From Endomychus coccineus (taxonomy: Eukaryota > Arthropoda > Insecta > Coleoptera > Endomychidae): a stretch of 64,000 nucleotides of DNA. The stretch lies in the NCBI GenBank assembly GCA_958510875.1, contig OY294068.1:12191282-12255281 (forward strand), written 5' to 3'. Each line of letters begins with the position of its first letter. Position 1 is the stretch's first letter. The notes under the pieces are model-generated. The model had not been told where the DNA came from, made no database searches, and was given only the letters and a program-made list of their open reading frames with translations. Both the position numbers and the translations under genes were made by a program. Shown piece after piece: positions 1 through 9,839 of the stretch.

Positions 1-75
1 AATTTAAATCGTATACTGTGTTGGTTTGTTTATCTTTAGGTATTAAAGGTTCTAGATTTGAAAACATTGTTTATT
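1..75 (-). mobile_element. Penelope-like element fragment
   Basis: The first 75 bases closely match the stretch at about 23598-23665, which encodes the linker just before the GIY-YIG domain of a Penelope-like retroelement. The fragment is cut by the window edge, and the similarity stops near base 75. It carries no usable ORF. The family is assigned only through its paralogue inside this window. Confidence 0.6.
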
Positions 76-950
76 GATTTTATGTTTTTCATTAGTTACG
101 CACTTCATTAAACTATTCATCTTTTTCGACTGAATTTGTTGAAATTTTTTCCGAAATGTCCTGCTGGTTTTGAAACAATTGGGTAATAAAGTTGCCATCA
201 AAATAAAATGTAAGCAGAAGCAATAGCTTTTTCTTTCAGAAAGGATAAAACAATGCTTCCAACTTTTATAACTTTGAATCACAAGTAAATTCAATTCAAA
301 TTCTTGATCACTAACATTTTGTTGGAGAAAAATTGGAATGAATGTGAAAGAAATTATTTCAAACATTTCAAGTATGCCTTAACATAATGACAATAATTCA
401 AATAATGATTTATCATGAAATAGAAAACGTTGAAACATTGTTTCGAATTAATACTTTTCTATTATGTACAATTTATAAATATTTATTTTATGTCATAGTA
501 TAATAATAATGCAATAAATTGAAACTGCACCTGGAAACATTCATATGTGCATAGAATTATCATCATATTGAGACATAATAAAAATTTATGATCTTTGTCT
601 AATGATGGAAGGAAATGCATGAATTAATATGATACTATGACAAAAATCAAATTCCATATTTAAAACATATTTCAATATCAATTTAAATTTCTGAATCATT
701 GTTAAACTGTGTCATACTTTTAATTTATCGAGATGAGTTATTATTGTATCGTGGACCAATTTTAATTACGATTTTTCATTATGTCAAGCAAAAATAATAA
801 TTCAACGAATTATTAGTTTACATAATTTTTATTTTGGAATCAATTTTATGTACATAATTTTAATTTCGGAATTTATTATAATGAATTAAGATTATTGTGG
901 TAGGTACATTTTTAATATGTACTTTGGAGAGCTGTATCTATCAAGGTACA
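76..950. other. AT-rich stretch, no gene seen
   Basis: Very AT-rich, with stop codons in all frames. A 104-residue ORF on the minus strand (52-366) begins at the PLE remnant and has no recognisable domain. Nothing here supports a gene. Confidence 0.5.
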
Positions 951-1084
951 CAGATGTACCAGCCTGCCCCTCGATTATGGAAGGTTTTTTTCTTTGTGGA
1001 GTTGAAGAAAACCCTCCATTGAGAGGTTATGAGCCTTTGGGTAAAATGGTCTACTGTGAGAGTCGTCATTCCAGGCATACCTGA

Positions 1085-1660
1085 CTATTGCCTCCGGTGA
1101 CACTGAGGCCTACTGGCCCATTGTATCTCATCTTTGTTTTGTTTCTTTACGGTATCCACTCGAGTATTTTTGTACCTTGTACGAGTTTGTACAAGTCCTT
1201 CACTGAGTGGGAACTGTATAATTCTGGTTCGCCGTGAGGCTTTCCAAAAATTGACTGTCTTTTGCGATCTGGTGCCACGCATTCACAAAGTATGTGTGTC
1301 ACTGTTTCTGTATCCTAACGGCAAAGTCTGCATGTCAGGTCCCCATTGTACAGTACCATTTTGTTTAGGTGCCCTTTCACTGGCGCATGGCCAGTCATGA
1401 ATCCTGTTACGACATTTATTTTTTCCCTACTTATTGCTAATATGTCGTTCTTTTGTTACACGGGGCTTTGATGTATTTCTTCCCATGTTCGTTTCCTGGG
1501 ATTTTTTTCCTAGTATTCTTTGTGGTTTTCCATGATCCAGTCTTCTACAGACCTTCGTGCTGTACGTTTTGGTTCCCCGTGGTCTGTTCTGGATCTGGAG
1601 CGTTCTCAGATCCGATTGGGGAAGGTTGATACAATTGACAACACTACAAAAAAAATTTTG
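1085..1660 (-). pseudogene. LINE ORF2 C-terminal fragment (zinc-knuckle region)
   Basis: Translated on the minus strand, with shifts of frame, this reads as the end of a non-LTR retrotransposon polyprotein. A segment with GFMTGHAPVKGHLNK is followed by a CRLC pair, a THILCEC motif and the weakly conserved tail that ends many arthropod LINE ORF2 proteins. In that family this C-terminal cysteine-histidine region follows the RNase H domain and is thought to bind the element's RNA or target DNA. A stop codon sits just after CRLC, and upstream reading requires frame changes, so this is a dead 5'-truncated copy. The same arrangement recurs at 21.9 kb and 34 kb, from a different family. The clade is not resolved; Jockey-like or I-like are both possible. 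Confidence 0.6.
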
Positions 1661-2495
1661 CTGTGTTTGTATGTAGTTAAATTTTAGAGAATATTGCATT
1701 ACATTCAGAAGTGCTTGACCACTTTCAAGTTTCAAATATCGTTTGCAAATTGATGAAAACTAGACTATGTTTCCCCTACACCCAGTTTCTATACACTACA
1801 AAAACTATAGGAACTGTCAACATTCCACGAACGAATTATCGCTTCGCAAAACAGTTAAGGGAGGCAATTATATACGAAACGAATGCGATATATGCCCCAT
1901 AGTATGAGCGGCAAGGAGCAGATATTGCACAACCAAAATATTTTATCCAAATACGCAACAGCGTCAGCCATGTTCTTGTTCCAACTTTAACTCGATTCGT
2001 AATAATGGAAGGCAATCAACTTGGCAGACTGTTACTTATTTCCAGTCGAGACATATTTAGTTGCGATCCGTCGCGGCGTTACGCACAACGCCCCGCCTAT
2101 TCGATGCTGTGACATCTTCATCGCTATCATAGCCAACTCCACGTCAACTGCCACCATTAATTCAACGTGAGCGACCCGATCTTTGATGTGCATTCCAGAT
2201 GTTGCATCTCGGTACTTTCGCAATAACAAAGAAACTCTCTATCAGATATTCGACGCAGATTACTTCTGTTCGGATCGTAAATATATTTGAGATCGACGAA
2301 ATTTTATATTACTGATCATAAACCGAAGCAAGAATAATAATAATTTTATTGCTCATCGGACCCGATATATTGTGAAATGAATTGTTAATTATAGAAAATA
2401 GAAAAGAATCGCCAAAAATATATGACGTATAAACGGCACCCAAACTACCGTAGGTGACGCCCTCTAGAAGTAACAACTAAACTATAAATAGGTTA
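1661..2495. other. Unassigned sequence with a possible LINE tail
   Basis: No coding region is supported. A short TAA-rich run next to an AATAAA-like motif (minus strand, about 2329-2352) resembles the 3' tail of a LINE. The 65-residue minus-strand ORF at 2032-2229 has no motif I recognise. Confidence 0.35.
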
Positions 2496-2499
2496 AAAA

Positions 2500-4250
2500 A
2501 TTCAATTGTGGAAGGTGAAGGATTGTAACAATGTTACTCTTCAACACCCGCTAGCTAGCATGCGGCTTTTAACCACTATCCCCACGAAGCCTACACCAAG
2601 CAGTCGGACGGAGTTTTTACACTCCGGGGCCCGTGGTACCAGTCGATAGAAGATCACTGGTCCGATCTCTCGCAAAGTAAATTCTGCTACAAAGAAGAAA
2701 GCACCAACTCGGTACTCAGGTACCTGGAGTCGCCAGACTCCAGAGATCCTACCATAGTCAGTCACTTGCCAACCAATGAAGGTCAAGCTTAGACCTTTCT
2801 GGTGGTGTCTACCTGCGTCTTACATACTCACCCATTCATCTCATTTACTACAACGTTTGTTATTCTTCTTTCAATCATCTTTTTCGCAAACATCACAAAC
2901 ACTCTGTACTTATTCTCATTTTCTAGCACATTATTCAATCCCTGTATTCCATCAATCTCATCTAACACAAGACCCATTTCCCTCAAATTCCTCAAATTAT
3001 CATACAACTCACATTTCACCAATACATGCTTCCAATCTTCATCTCTTGCTCCACACTGACAACCTGGCTCCTCCGCTAGACCTCTCTCGTACAAAAATGC
3101 ATTCATACTTCCATGTCCAGTCATCCAAAATCCAGCATACAAATCTAACCAGAACCATGCACAGTTCTCAACTTTTCTAACATCACTCATATATTCTTAT
3201 AGCACCCTACCATTCTCACTCGTTGCCCATTCATTCTGCCATTTATTCATTATCACATTCTTCAAGATGATAGTCTTCATCTTACCTAGACTTACTCCTC
3301 TCACTTAACATTCATTCACTACGCCAAGCACACTGATGCCACCTCCCTTTTGCCACCGAAACAATGTCGCGCGAGGGAAGAACTCTCATCACAACTTTCA
3401 TAGTATCAGTCGACACCGTTCTACAGGTTCTCAGACAACCACTTAAAGCTACCCGTTCCCAACCCCATCTAACAACACCTTTCCCGTGTTCGTCCGTATC
3501 ACCTTCCACCAAACACTTGCTCCATACAATGCACATGCCATTGATAACCCCTTGTATATCATTTGTACCGCCTTTTTTCTCAGTCCCCAGTCTTTCTTAA
3601 TCACTCGTACCAAACAGCCTAGCAACTCATTAATTTTGCCTCTCAATTGCTTCACATGCCCCATAAAATTCATTCTCTCACCAACCGTGATACCCAGATA
3701 TTTCACACTCCTTAGATACCCTATTTTCAACTCATCATATCCTATTGTCAGGTTTCTCGTCGAAGACAGAAGCCCTTTCAATAGCATACATACCGTTTTA
3801 TTCTCAGACACTCCTACTCCAAATTTCCTTCCCCATTCAACCACCATTTGCAAGAACCTCGATCCTTTCCTCTCTAGTTCAGGTCTACTCCATCGACATA
3901 TACATATGGACTGCGCGTGGCAATGATAAGCGCGGCTAGTTCAGGCGAGAGAGAGGGAAAACGAAGAGGGCGGCTCTATCGCGTTTCTATTGGCCGCTGC
4001 GTACTGTAGCTAGTATGTTTATGTCCCGAGTCGGCCTTTTCGTTTTCCCTCTCGCTCGCCTGCACTAGCCGCACTTATCATTGCCACGCGCAGTCCATAT
4101 GTATATGTCGATGGTCTCGATCAGATCATTCCCGACAAATCGTCCGCATAGGCAACTACCTTGTACCCATTCACTTCCAATTCGGTCAATAACTCGCCCA
4201 TACATAGGTTCCACACAAAGGGTCCGCATATGGACCATACACAACTAGGA
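2500..4250 (-). pseudogene. R1-clade LINE ORF2, 5'-truncated and interrupted
   Basis: This is the 3' half of a non-LTR retrotransposon of R1 type, read on the minus strand. It opens inside the reverse transcriptase, with ICGPFVWNLCMGELL and then the catalytic YADD box (codons at about 4139-4150). It continues through the thumb region (about 3449-3853, with KYLGITVGERMNF) and ends with the TGHGSMNAFLY segment and a C-x-C...H-x4-C knuckle (2828-3190). ORF2 stops at about 2828, and 2500-2827 reads as its 3' UTR. The protein primes reverse transcription at a nicked target site. Everything upstream of the RT palm is missing, frames are broken between blocks, and a 223-bp MITE splits the RT at 3891-4113. 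A TGA follows shortly after YADD. The RT and knuckle layout supports the R1 clade, but site specificity cannot be judged. Confidence 0.75.
3891..4113. mobile_element. Palindromic hAT-like MITE, copy 1
   Basis: A fold-back element: the left arm, starting CATCGACATATAC, is repeated as its near-perfect reverse complement at the right end, leaving only a short middle. It interrupts the R1 RT coding sequence, which resumes on the other side. A close relative lies at 57135-57420. The 8-bp flanks here (GTCTACTC and GTCTCGAT) do not match well, so the hAT-like label rests on the second copy. It has no coding capacity and would depend on a transposase supplied elsewhere. Confidence 0.75.
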
Positions 4251-4364
4251 AGATACAAGAGGATTATGAGAAATGATAATAGCCCCACATATAATCTAGC
4301 GGTAAAATTAAATTAAAATTTCAAATATATAAGTAACTTCAAGCCTAAGTATGCAGTAAAAAGC

Positions 4365-5523
4365 TCATTGGAACTTTCAGTTAATAAATAGATTAGCTTT
4401 CCCTAAAAATGAAATTTTAATATCTTTCGATGTTTCAAATATGTTTTCAAATATTCCCCTCAATGAATTCAAAATTTTGATATCAAAAATTCTGGAAAAA
4501 CCACATACAAATGCCATATTAAAATCCGAGATAGAACAAGCTTTTGATCTTTACCTCAACCAAAATTGTTGTCAATTTAATAACGAGTTTTCCACACAAA
4601 ATAATGGATAAGCTATGGGATGCCCATTAACTTCTCTTCTGATTGGTTTGGATATGTAGAAGATGTTTTATCCTTCTTCATAGGTACATCAAGACAATTG
4701 AATGATTTCTTATCCTTCATCAATAATATCCATCCCAACATTAAGTTCACTTTAGAAACTGAGAAAGATAACAAAATAAATTTCCTAGACCTTATCATCA
4801 TGTATCGTAGTAATATCATTATTTCCAAAATTTATAGAAGACCTACATTCACAGATACATCTATTGCCAATTCATTCTTTAGTCCTCTTAGTCACAAATT
4901 AGCAACATACAACTCTAAGATACATAGAACCTTTTCACTTCCTCTTTCTCCTGAAAACCAAAATGAAGAATTGAATATAATCAACGTTATCGCCGTTAAC
5001 AATGATTTTCAACATCAAATTATAACCAATCTAATTGGCAAAAAAAAGCTTAAATTAACTTACTCAAGTATCTCATACTAAAAAATTCTGATTCTTCATC
5101 AAAATACGTTTCCCTCACATATTTTGGCACCGTATTAGTGGAAGAATTGTAGACATTTTATCGAAACAAAAAGTAACAGTTAGCTTCAAGCTTCATGATC
5201 AATGGTCTTATATTTTGTTCGATGCTAAAGATAACACAAATAAGTTTTATAAGCCTGAAGTATATAAATTAACCTGTTCAGAGTGTGATAACGTTTGCAT
5301 CGATAGATCTAGTCGTAATATAGAAATTACATGTAATGAACATTTTCGATCTTTTAGACTTAATAAAGCAGATTCATCTTCCTCTAACCATATTTTAGAA
5401 ACAGGGTACAATTTTCCAAATTTAGATGAAATTTTACATAGCCATAGTAGAGGTTTCAAAATAAACACACTAGAATCAATAGAAATTTTCAAACATTTTA
5501 AAATTAATGACAATAAAATTTGA
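4365..5523 (+). pseudogene. Penelope-like element: RT plus GIY-YIG, decayed
   Basis: Reads as a Penelope-like retroelement polyprotein in several frames. First come RT blocks: SFDVSNMFSNIPL near 4425, then a GxAMGCPL block near 4605 that contains a stop. The palm sequence WFGYVEDVLSFF lies at about 4645, followed by FTLETEKDNKINFLDL and the IYRRPTFTD block (4620-5081). The C-terminal endonuclease lies at 5215-5523, beginning YKLTCSEC and ending in the LESIEIFKHFK tail. In active relatives the RT palm reads Y-V-D-D and the nuclease reads Y-I-G. Here these are Y-V-E-D and C-I-D, so both active sites are damaged. A frameshift separates the MGCPL and palm blocks, and more than 100 bp of non-coding sequence separates RT from nuclease. 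Family assignment is firm; the element is dead. Confidence 0.82.
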
Positions 5524-5835
5524 ATCGATCCATTAGATGTGTAATACAGCATTCTGTTTGATGTCTTGATAACGTTAAATTTTTCATGATACTCTTGTGC
5601 CCTCCTAGTATACCTCCGCATTAAAATTTCCTTATCACAATATTAACTCTACCTCATTATCCAATTTCAGTTATACTATTCTAACAACGTACTTTTTCAA
5701 CCGGCACCCCACTTGTTACCTGTGTCTTATATTGTATTATAAATAGCCAGGATTATTCATATTTTCATACATTAGTATCGTTCGAAGATGACATGCTAGT
5801 GGCGAAACTATAGTCACGATTTGTTTCTATCATAT
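5524..5835 (+). mobile_element. 3' non-coding end of the Penelope-like element
   Basis: Follows the GIY-YIG remnant. The segment at about 5784-5825 (GAAGATGACATGCTAGTGG, then GCGAAAC) resembles the end sequence usual in Penelope-type terminal repeats. No flanking duplication was recognised. Confidence 0.5.
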
Positions 5836-5839
5836 ATGT

Positions 5840-6990
5840 GATAAAAAACAAAGTAAAAGTGTTTTATTTTATTATATCAATATAAATAGATTTGATTCCT
5901 TACGTAAGGAATCTGCTATTACTCTGTGTACCATCACTTATGGGAGATCCTGTATATTTTATGTTAATGTAACTTAGCAACATAGCAGCAAAATGAAACC
6001 AACATGAATTGCAACCATATCAATGATCAAAAATATAACTTAAAAGAAGAACGGTTTTTAATGAATAAACTAGGAGTTCAAAATGTTATAACAGTAAATA
6101 GACCACTACAAGTCTATGGCTCGTAGATACATTCAAAATATAGTGAAACTTTCTGCAAATTAAATCATAATATAAATAATAATTCTCTTCTTTGTATGTT
6201 AAAAGCCAACAGAATACAATATATTTGCAAATAACTTTCAGACAATAACGTTCTGTTAAATACTTTATACTTCTATCCTTATTATGCTCCATAGCATTTA
6301 TAATTTTGTCTGGAAATAATACAAAGCGTCAAGCAGATAAATTTCTTGACTTGAATATAATGAATGTTACATTTAACTAAAAGATAGCGACGAGATGTTT
6401 CGATAGGTATAAACGAGTTACGAAGAGAACTTAAGATATATTAATATACCATAGACATAGACAGTGTACCCAAATAGATTTACCACATCATTTGAAAAGC
6501 AAACTAGGCATACAACTCATTCCTCTGTCAAAGGATGATACATATTAATTAACAGCTGCTTTGATTATTTCACTAAGTCTTTGCTTAAACTAGTTGCACG
6601 TTCTGAACCGATGTCATTGAAGCATTTTTACAATAGTTGAGTATATTCGGATAAAAGAACATTAATTTCGTTGAAGATTCAACATTGTTGGAGAAGCGCT
6701 TCCAGAGAGCATTCCTTAATAAATAATTTTTGACAAATTTGCGTGTAGTAGGTAGTATAGCTGCGGTCATCTCGCAGGTGTGGCTAGTGCACCCAGAAGA
6801 CTACAAGAGTTACACATATGTGACCCTTGTCTCATAGATTTAGGTAGGGACAAGTTTAAATTATTTAATCCAACATATACTTAGTCCAACAGGTATTACT
6901 TAACGTTATTTTATTGAGGAATTTATATTTGCAATCTAGGCTGCTAAGATCAGTTGCATTTTGTTCTGATTAGCAATAAATTGTGACTCA
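5840..6990. other. No gene recognised
   Basis: AT-rich sequence. The ORFs of 61-68 residues in it have no domains. A short motif near 5945 (GGGAGATCCTGTATATTTT) resembles the internal edge of the long TIRs downstream, but it is too short to assign. Confidence 0.4.
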
Positions 6991-7042
6991 TCTCCAACCG
7001 TTAGATCTGATCATTCATATTGAAAATGATTATAAGCATGTA

Positions 7043-7515
7043 CAGGGTGTCCCATTTTGGGAACTTTTGCGGGTTATCTCCTTTATTTTTAAAGATAGAG
7101 AGTTGCGGTTTTCGCGACACTGTGCTACTTTTTCGTGAAACTCAAGATGCCGTCAACAGAATTTTCATAGCCCTTTTAGTTTTTGAGATACAGGGCATTT
7201 CTGAAAATGTTGCATTTTGTGACCCCCCTCGTATCTCCGTTATCCTTCAACTTATCGAAAAGGTAAAATAACATTCTAATAGATTTTTTTCCGTAGAATG
7301 CAGTGGTGTAGATAACTTTTGTTACATATTTACTGTTTTTGAGTTATAAAGTAAACTTATGTTTTTTTAAATGGAACATCCTGTATATTTATAGACTATA
7401 AAATTTGTGTTTTTTTTTCCTTTTCAAAAATATATGATAGTATAAACTTTTTTTCAGAAACACGCAAATAATTGACAATTTTCAGAAATTAAATACATAT
7501 TTTAATAGTAGGCTA
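7043..7515. repeat. Left terminal inverted repeat, copy 1
   Basis: Its partner is at about 8950-9419, and in copy 2 the pair is at about 9840-10312 and 11746-12215. Differences between arms are scattered substitutions and small indels. Each arm holds an 83-85-codon open frame shared by both arms because of the symmetry; this is not evidence of a gene. Confidence 0.85.
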
Positions 7516-7701
7516 TGGATAACAATAATAAACAAGTGCAAGTTACATATTACTAACAAATAATTGGATACCTTGTATATAGGTATCTATTAAAAAAAAT
7601 TCCCATAGATCTTTTTTCTAACAGTAAGTTAGTAACAACAGTTTTGTGGCGTAAAGTGACAATATAACAAAAACACAAAAAAATAACATTATTAAAAAAA
7701 A

Positions 7702-8828
7702 TTAAATGTGATGTTCAAATTGACCACCATTTTCTCTAATGCAAAATTGGCACATCTTTGAGATTCTTTGAATAGCGTTCAAAAGAACCATTGTTCTCAT
7801 TCGCAGATTTCGAAAAGCTAAATGAATTGCCTCTCGAAGTTTTGCAATGCCGTCATATCGAGTTTTATATACTCCATTTTGTATATAACCCCATAAAAAA
7901 AAATCTAAAATTGAGAGATCTGGTGATCGTGGAGGCCATCTAACAGGTCCATTGGTACCTATCCATCTTTGAGGAAAGTTATTATTTAGAAAGGCCCTTA
8001 AGAGCCTAGAGTTATGACTTGGGGCACCATCTTGCTGTAGGTAAACAGCATTATACTGGGCTAATGGAATGTTTTCGAGCAGTTCTGGAATAACTTCCTC
8101 AAGAATTTCTAGGTATCTACGTGCTGTAAGACCTCCTTAAAAAATCCTATAAACTATATGTCTACCCAAAATAAAACATGAAACCCCAACTCCAAAGCGT
8201 CCTTGTTGTGCCCTTTCAAACATTAAATGCAGATTTTCACTACGCCAGTTCCTGGTATTGTGACGATTGAAAATGCCAGCACTTGAAATAAAGCATTCGT
8301 CTGACCAGATAACAAGTCTGCCAAATAAATCGTTAGCATCGATTTGTTGCAAATACCACTGGCAAAACAGTGCCCGGCGCTCGGCATCGCCTGGATGCAA
8401 ATGTTGTAGTATATTAAATTTGTATGGATGATACTTATATTTCTTCAAGATCCTCTGAGCGTTAGTTTTTGGCACACCAATTTCCTTCTCAATTTTTCTA
8501 CATGAGGACGAAGGTGTTGCTTCTATATATCCTAAAGTATCTATCTCTTTTCTTTCCCTGTTCTCTTTGTTGTATGTTTTAGGGCGCGGGTGAACAAATG
8601 ATCCGTGCTCAACTAAATTTGCTTTTAAACGGGCAAATATCCCAAAAAACGGTTGCCTTCTTTCTGGATATCTAACAAGCAAAAATTGAAATGATAATAG
8701 AGATTTTCATAGCCATAGTAGCTTACTCACCTTTGGAAATATAATTCCGAAGCTTCTTCAGAACTTTCATTACTCTGTATAAAACATACCATCATATCAT
8801 ATTTCTCATAATTTTCGTAAACTGCCAT
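7702..8828 (-). pseudogene. DD41D transposase, copy 1 (spliced, one in-frame stop)
   Basis: DDE transposase that would cut and paste the surrounding element. Exon 1 starts at the ATG at 8828 and runs to 8731 (MAVYENYEKYDMMVCF...). A 59-bp intron (8672-8730, GTGAGT...TTAG) follows, then exon 2 to the TAA at 7702-7704. Joining the exons keeps the frame and gives 355 codons, a normal length for the superfamily. Residues 1-60 match the DUF4817-type DNA-binding helix region (RYPERRQPFF...FARLKANL). Catalytic aspartates are D157 (VIWSDECF), D247 (LQQDGAPSHN) and D289 (LSILDFFLWG); the last two have 41 residues between them, the DD41D spacing described for rosa-like elements. Codon 211 is TAA (8137-8139), directly before GGLTARRYLEIL. 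Apart from this stop the frame is open to the end, including the 9-base run at 7895-7903. Confidence 0.85.
8672..8730 (-). other. Intron in transposase gene, copy 1
   Basis: A 59-bp GT-AG intron with donor AG|GTGAGT, near the insect optimum, and acceptor CTTGTTAG. Splicing joins CAAAG to ATATCC and restores the conserved ...YFQ-RYPERR... reading. Without splicing the N-terminal 32 codons are lost. Copy 2 has the equivalent intron at 11468-11526 with three substitutions and intact splice sites. Confidence 0.8.
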
Positions 8829-9839
8829 TATTCGAAAAAATTGGTAAATATCTATTGAATAATGATACCAAAAGAACGAAAATAAACAGCTTAAATGCGA
8901 TAGAGATTTGATGTTTATTTCTGTTTCTTGTCATAAACAATATCAATGGCCTACAATTAAAATATGTATTTAATTTCTAAAAAGTGTCAATTATTTGCGT
9001 GTTTCTGAAAAAAAGTTTATACTATCATATATTTTTGAAAAGGTAAAAAAAAGACAAATTTTATAGTCTATAAATATACAGGGAGTTCCATTTTAAAAAA
9101 CATAAGTTTGCTATATAACTCAAAAACAGTAAATATGTAACAAAAGTTATCTACACCACTGCATTCTACGGAAAAAAAACTATTAGAATGTTATTTTACC
9201 TTTTCGATAAGTTGAAGGATAACGGAGATACGAGGGGGGTCACAAAATGCAACATTTTCAGAAATGCCCTGTATCTTAAAAACTAAAAGGGCTATGAAAA
9301 TTCTGTTGACGGCATCTTGAGTTTTACGAAAAAGTAGCACAGTGTCGCGAAAACCGCAACTCTCTATCTTTAAAAATAAAGGAGATACCCCGCAAAAGTA
9401 CCCAAAATGGGACACCCTGTACAGGTGTGATAAAACGTCAAATCGCACTCTATTAGATGACTAATAAGTACGAAATCCACTAAAAATACAATTAAAGTAC
9501 TAAGGATCTTCCGGCTACCAAGTAGCCATCATCAGAGTAAGCAAAATTAGGAGACAAATGAACCTGTTTAAGTATTATTTGCGGTTAATAATGGAAAATG
9601 GGGAGTTTCCCTTAGCTGGAGATAAATCTGAATTTAATAAATTGCTTTTAGCTACCTAGATATTTGTGTATACTCTGTTTTAAGAGTGATAAACTTCCTT
9701 GAAGAATGGTGTGAACTGTATAAATTCTGCTAGTAATGCTTATTTTTCAACACTATTTTTCTTTATATGGGCAGAATGTGATAAAACGAGTTAACCGTTA
9801 GATCTGATCATTCATATTGAAAATGATTATAAGCATGTA

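Larger units (their letters stand above)
7043..9419 (-). mobile_element. Long-TIR Tc1/mariner-superfamily transposon (DD41D), copy 1
   Basis: A 2377-bp element that begins CAGGGTGTCCC and ends with the exact complement, flanked by TA on both sides (7041-7042 and 9420-9421), the target duplication of the IS630-Tc1-mariner superfamily. The inverted repeats run about 470 bp (7043-7515 and 8950-9419), much longer than the usual tens of bases in mariner. A single transposase gene lies between them on the minus strand, with one small intron. The element is structurally complete, but its gene carries a stop codon. It could still be mobilised by a related enzyme elsewhere in the genome. Confidence 0.9.
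6996..9792. repeat. Tandem segmental duplication, unit 1 (2797 bp)
   Basis: This whole unit is repeated immediately downstream with only scattered substitutions. It includes a complete long-TIR transposon plus about 47 bp of left flank and about 370 bp of right flank. Because the flanks are duplicated too, the second transposon arose by duplication of the locus, not by a second transposition. The junction shows an AA microhomology between GAGTTAA and AACCGTTAG. Confidence 0.93.

Noticed and set aside
2776..3180. Long ORFs on the plus strand at 2776-3180 and 3486-3926
   Set aside because: They are antisense to the R1-type reverse transcriptase and have no domain of their own.
5247..5621. 124-residue minus-strand ORF
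   Set aside because: Antisense to the Penelope-like GIY-YIG remnant.
7020..7271. 83-85-residue ORFs at 7020, 9191, 9817 and 11987 with nearly the same protein
   Set aside because: They lie in the inverted repeats of the transposon and are related only because the arms are copies of each other; no domain and no promoter context.
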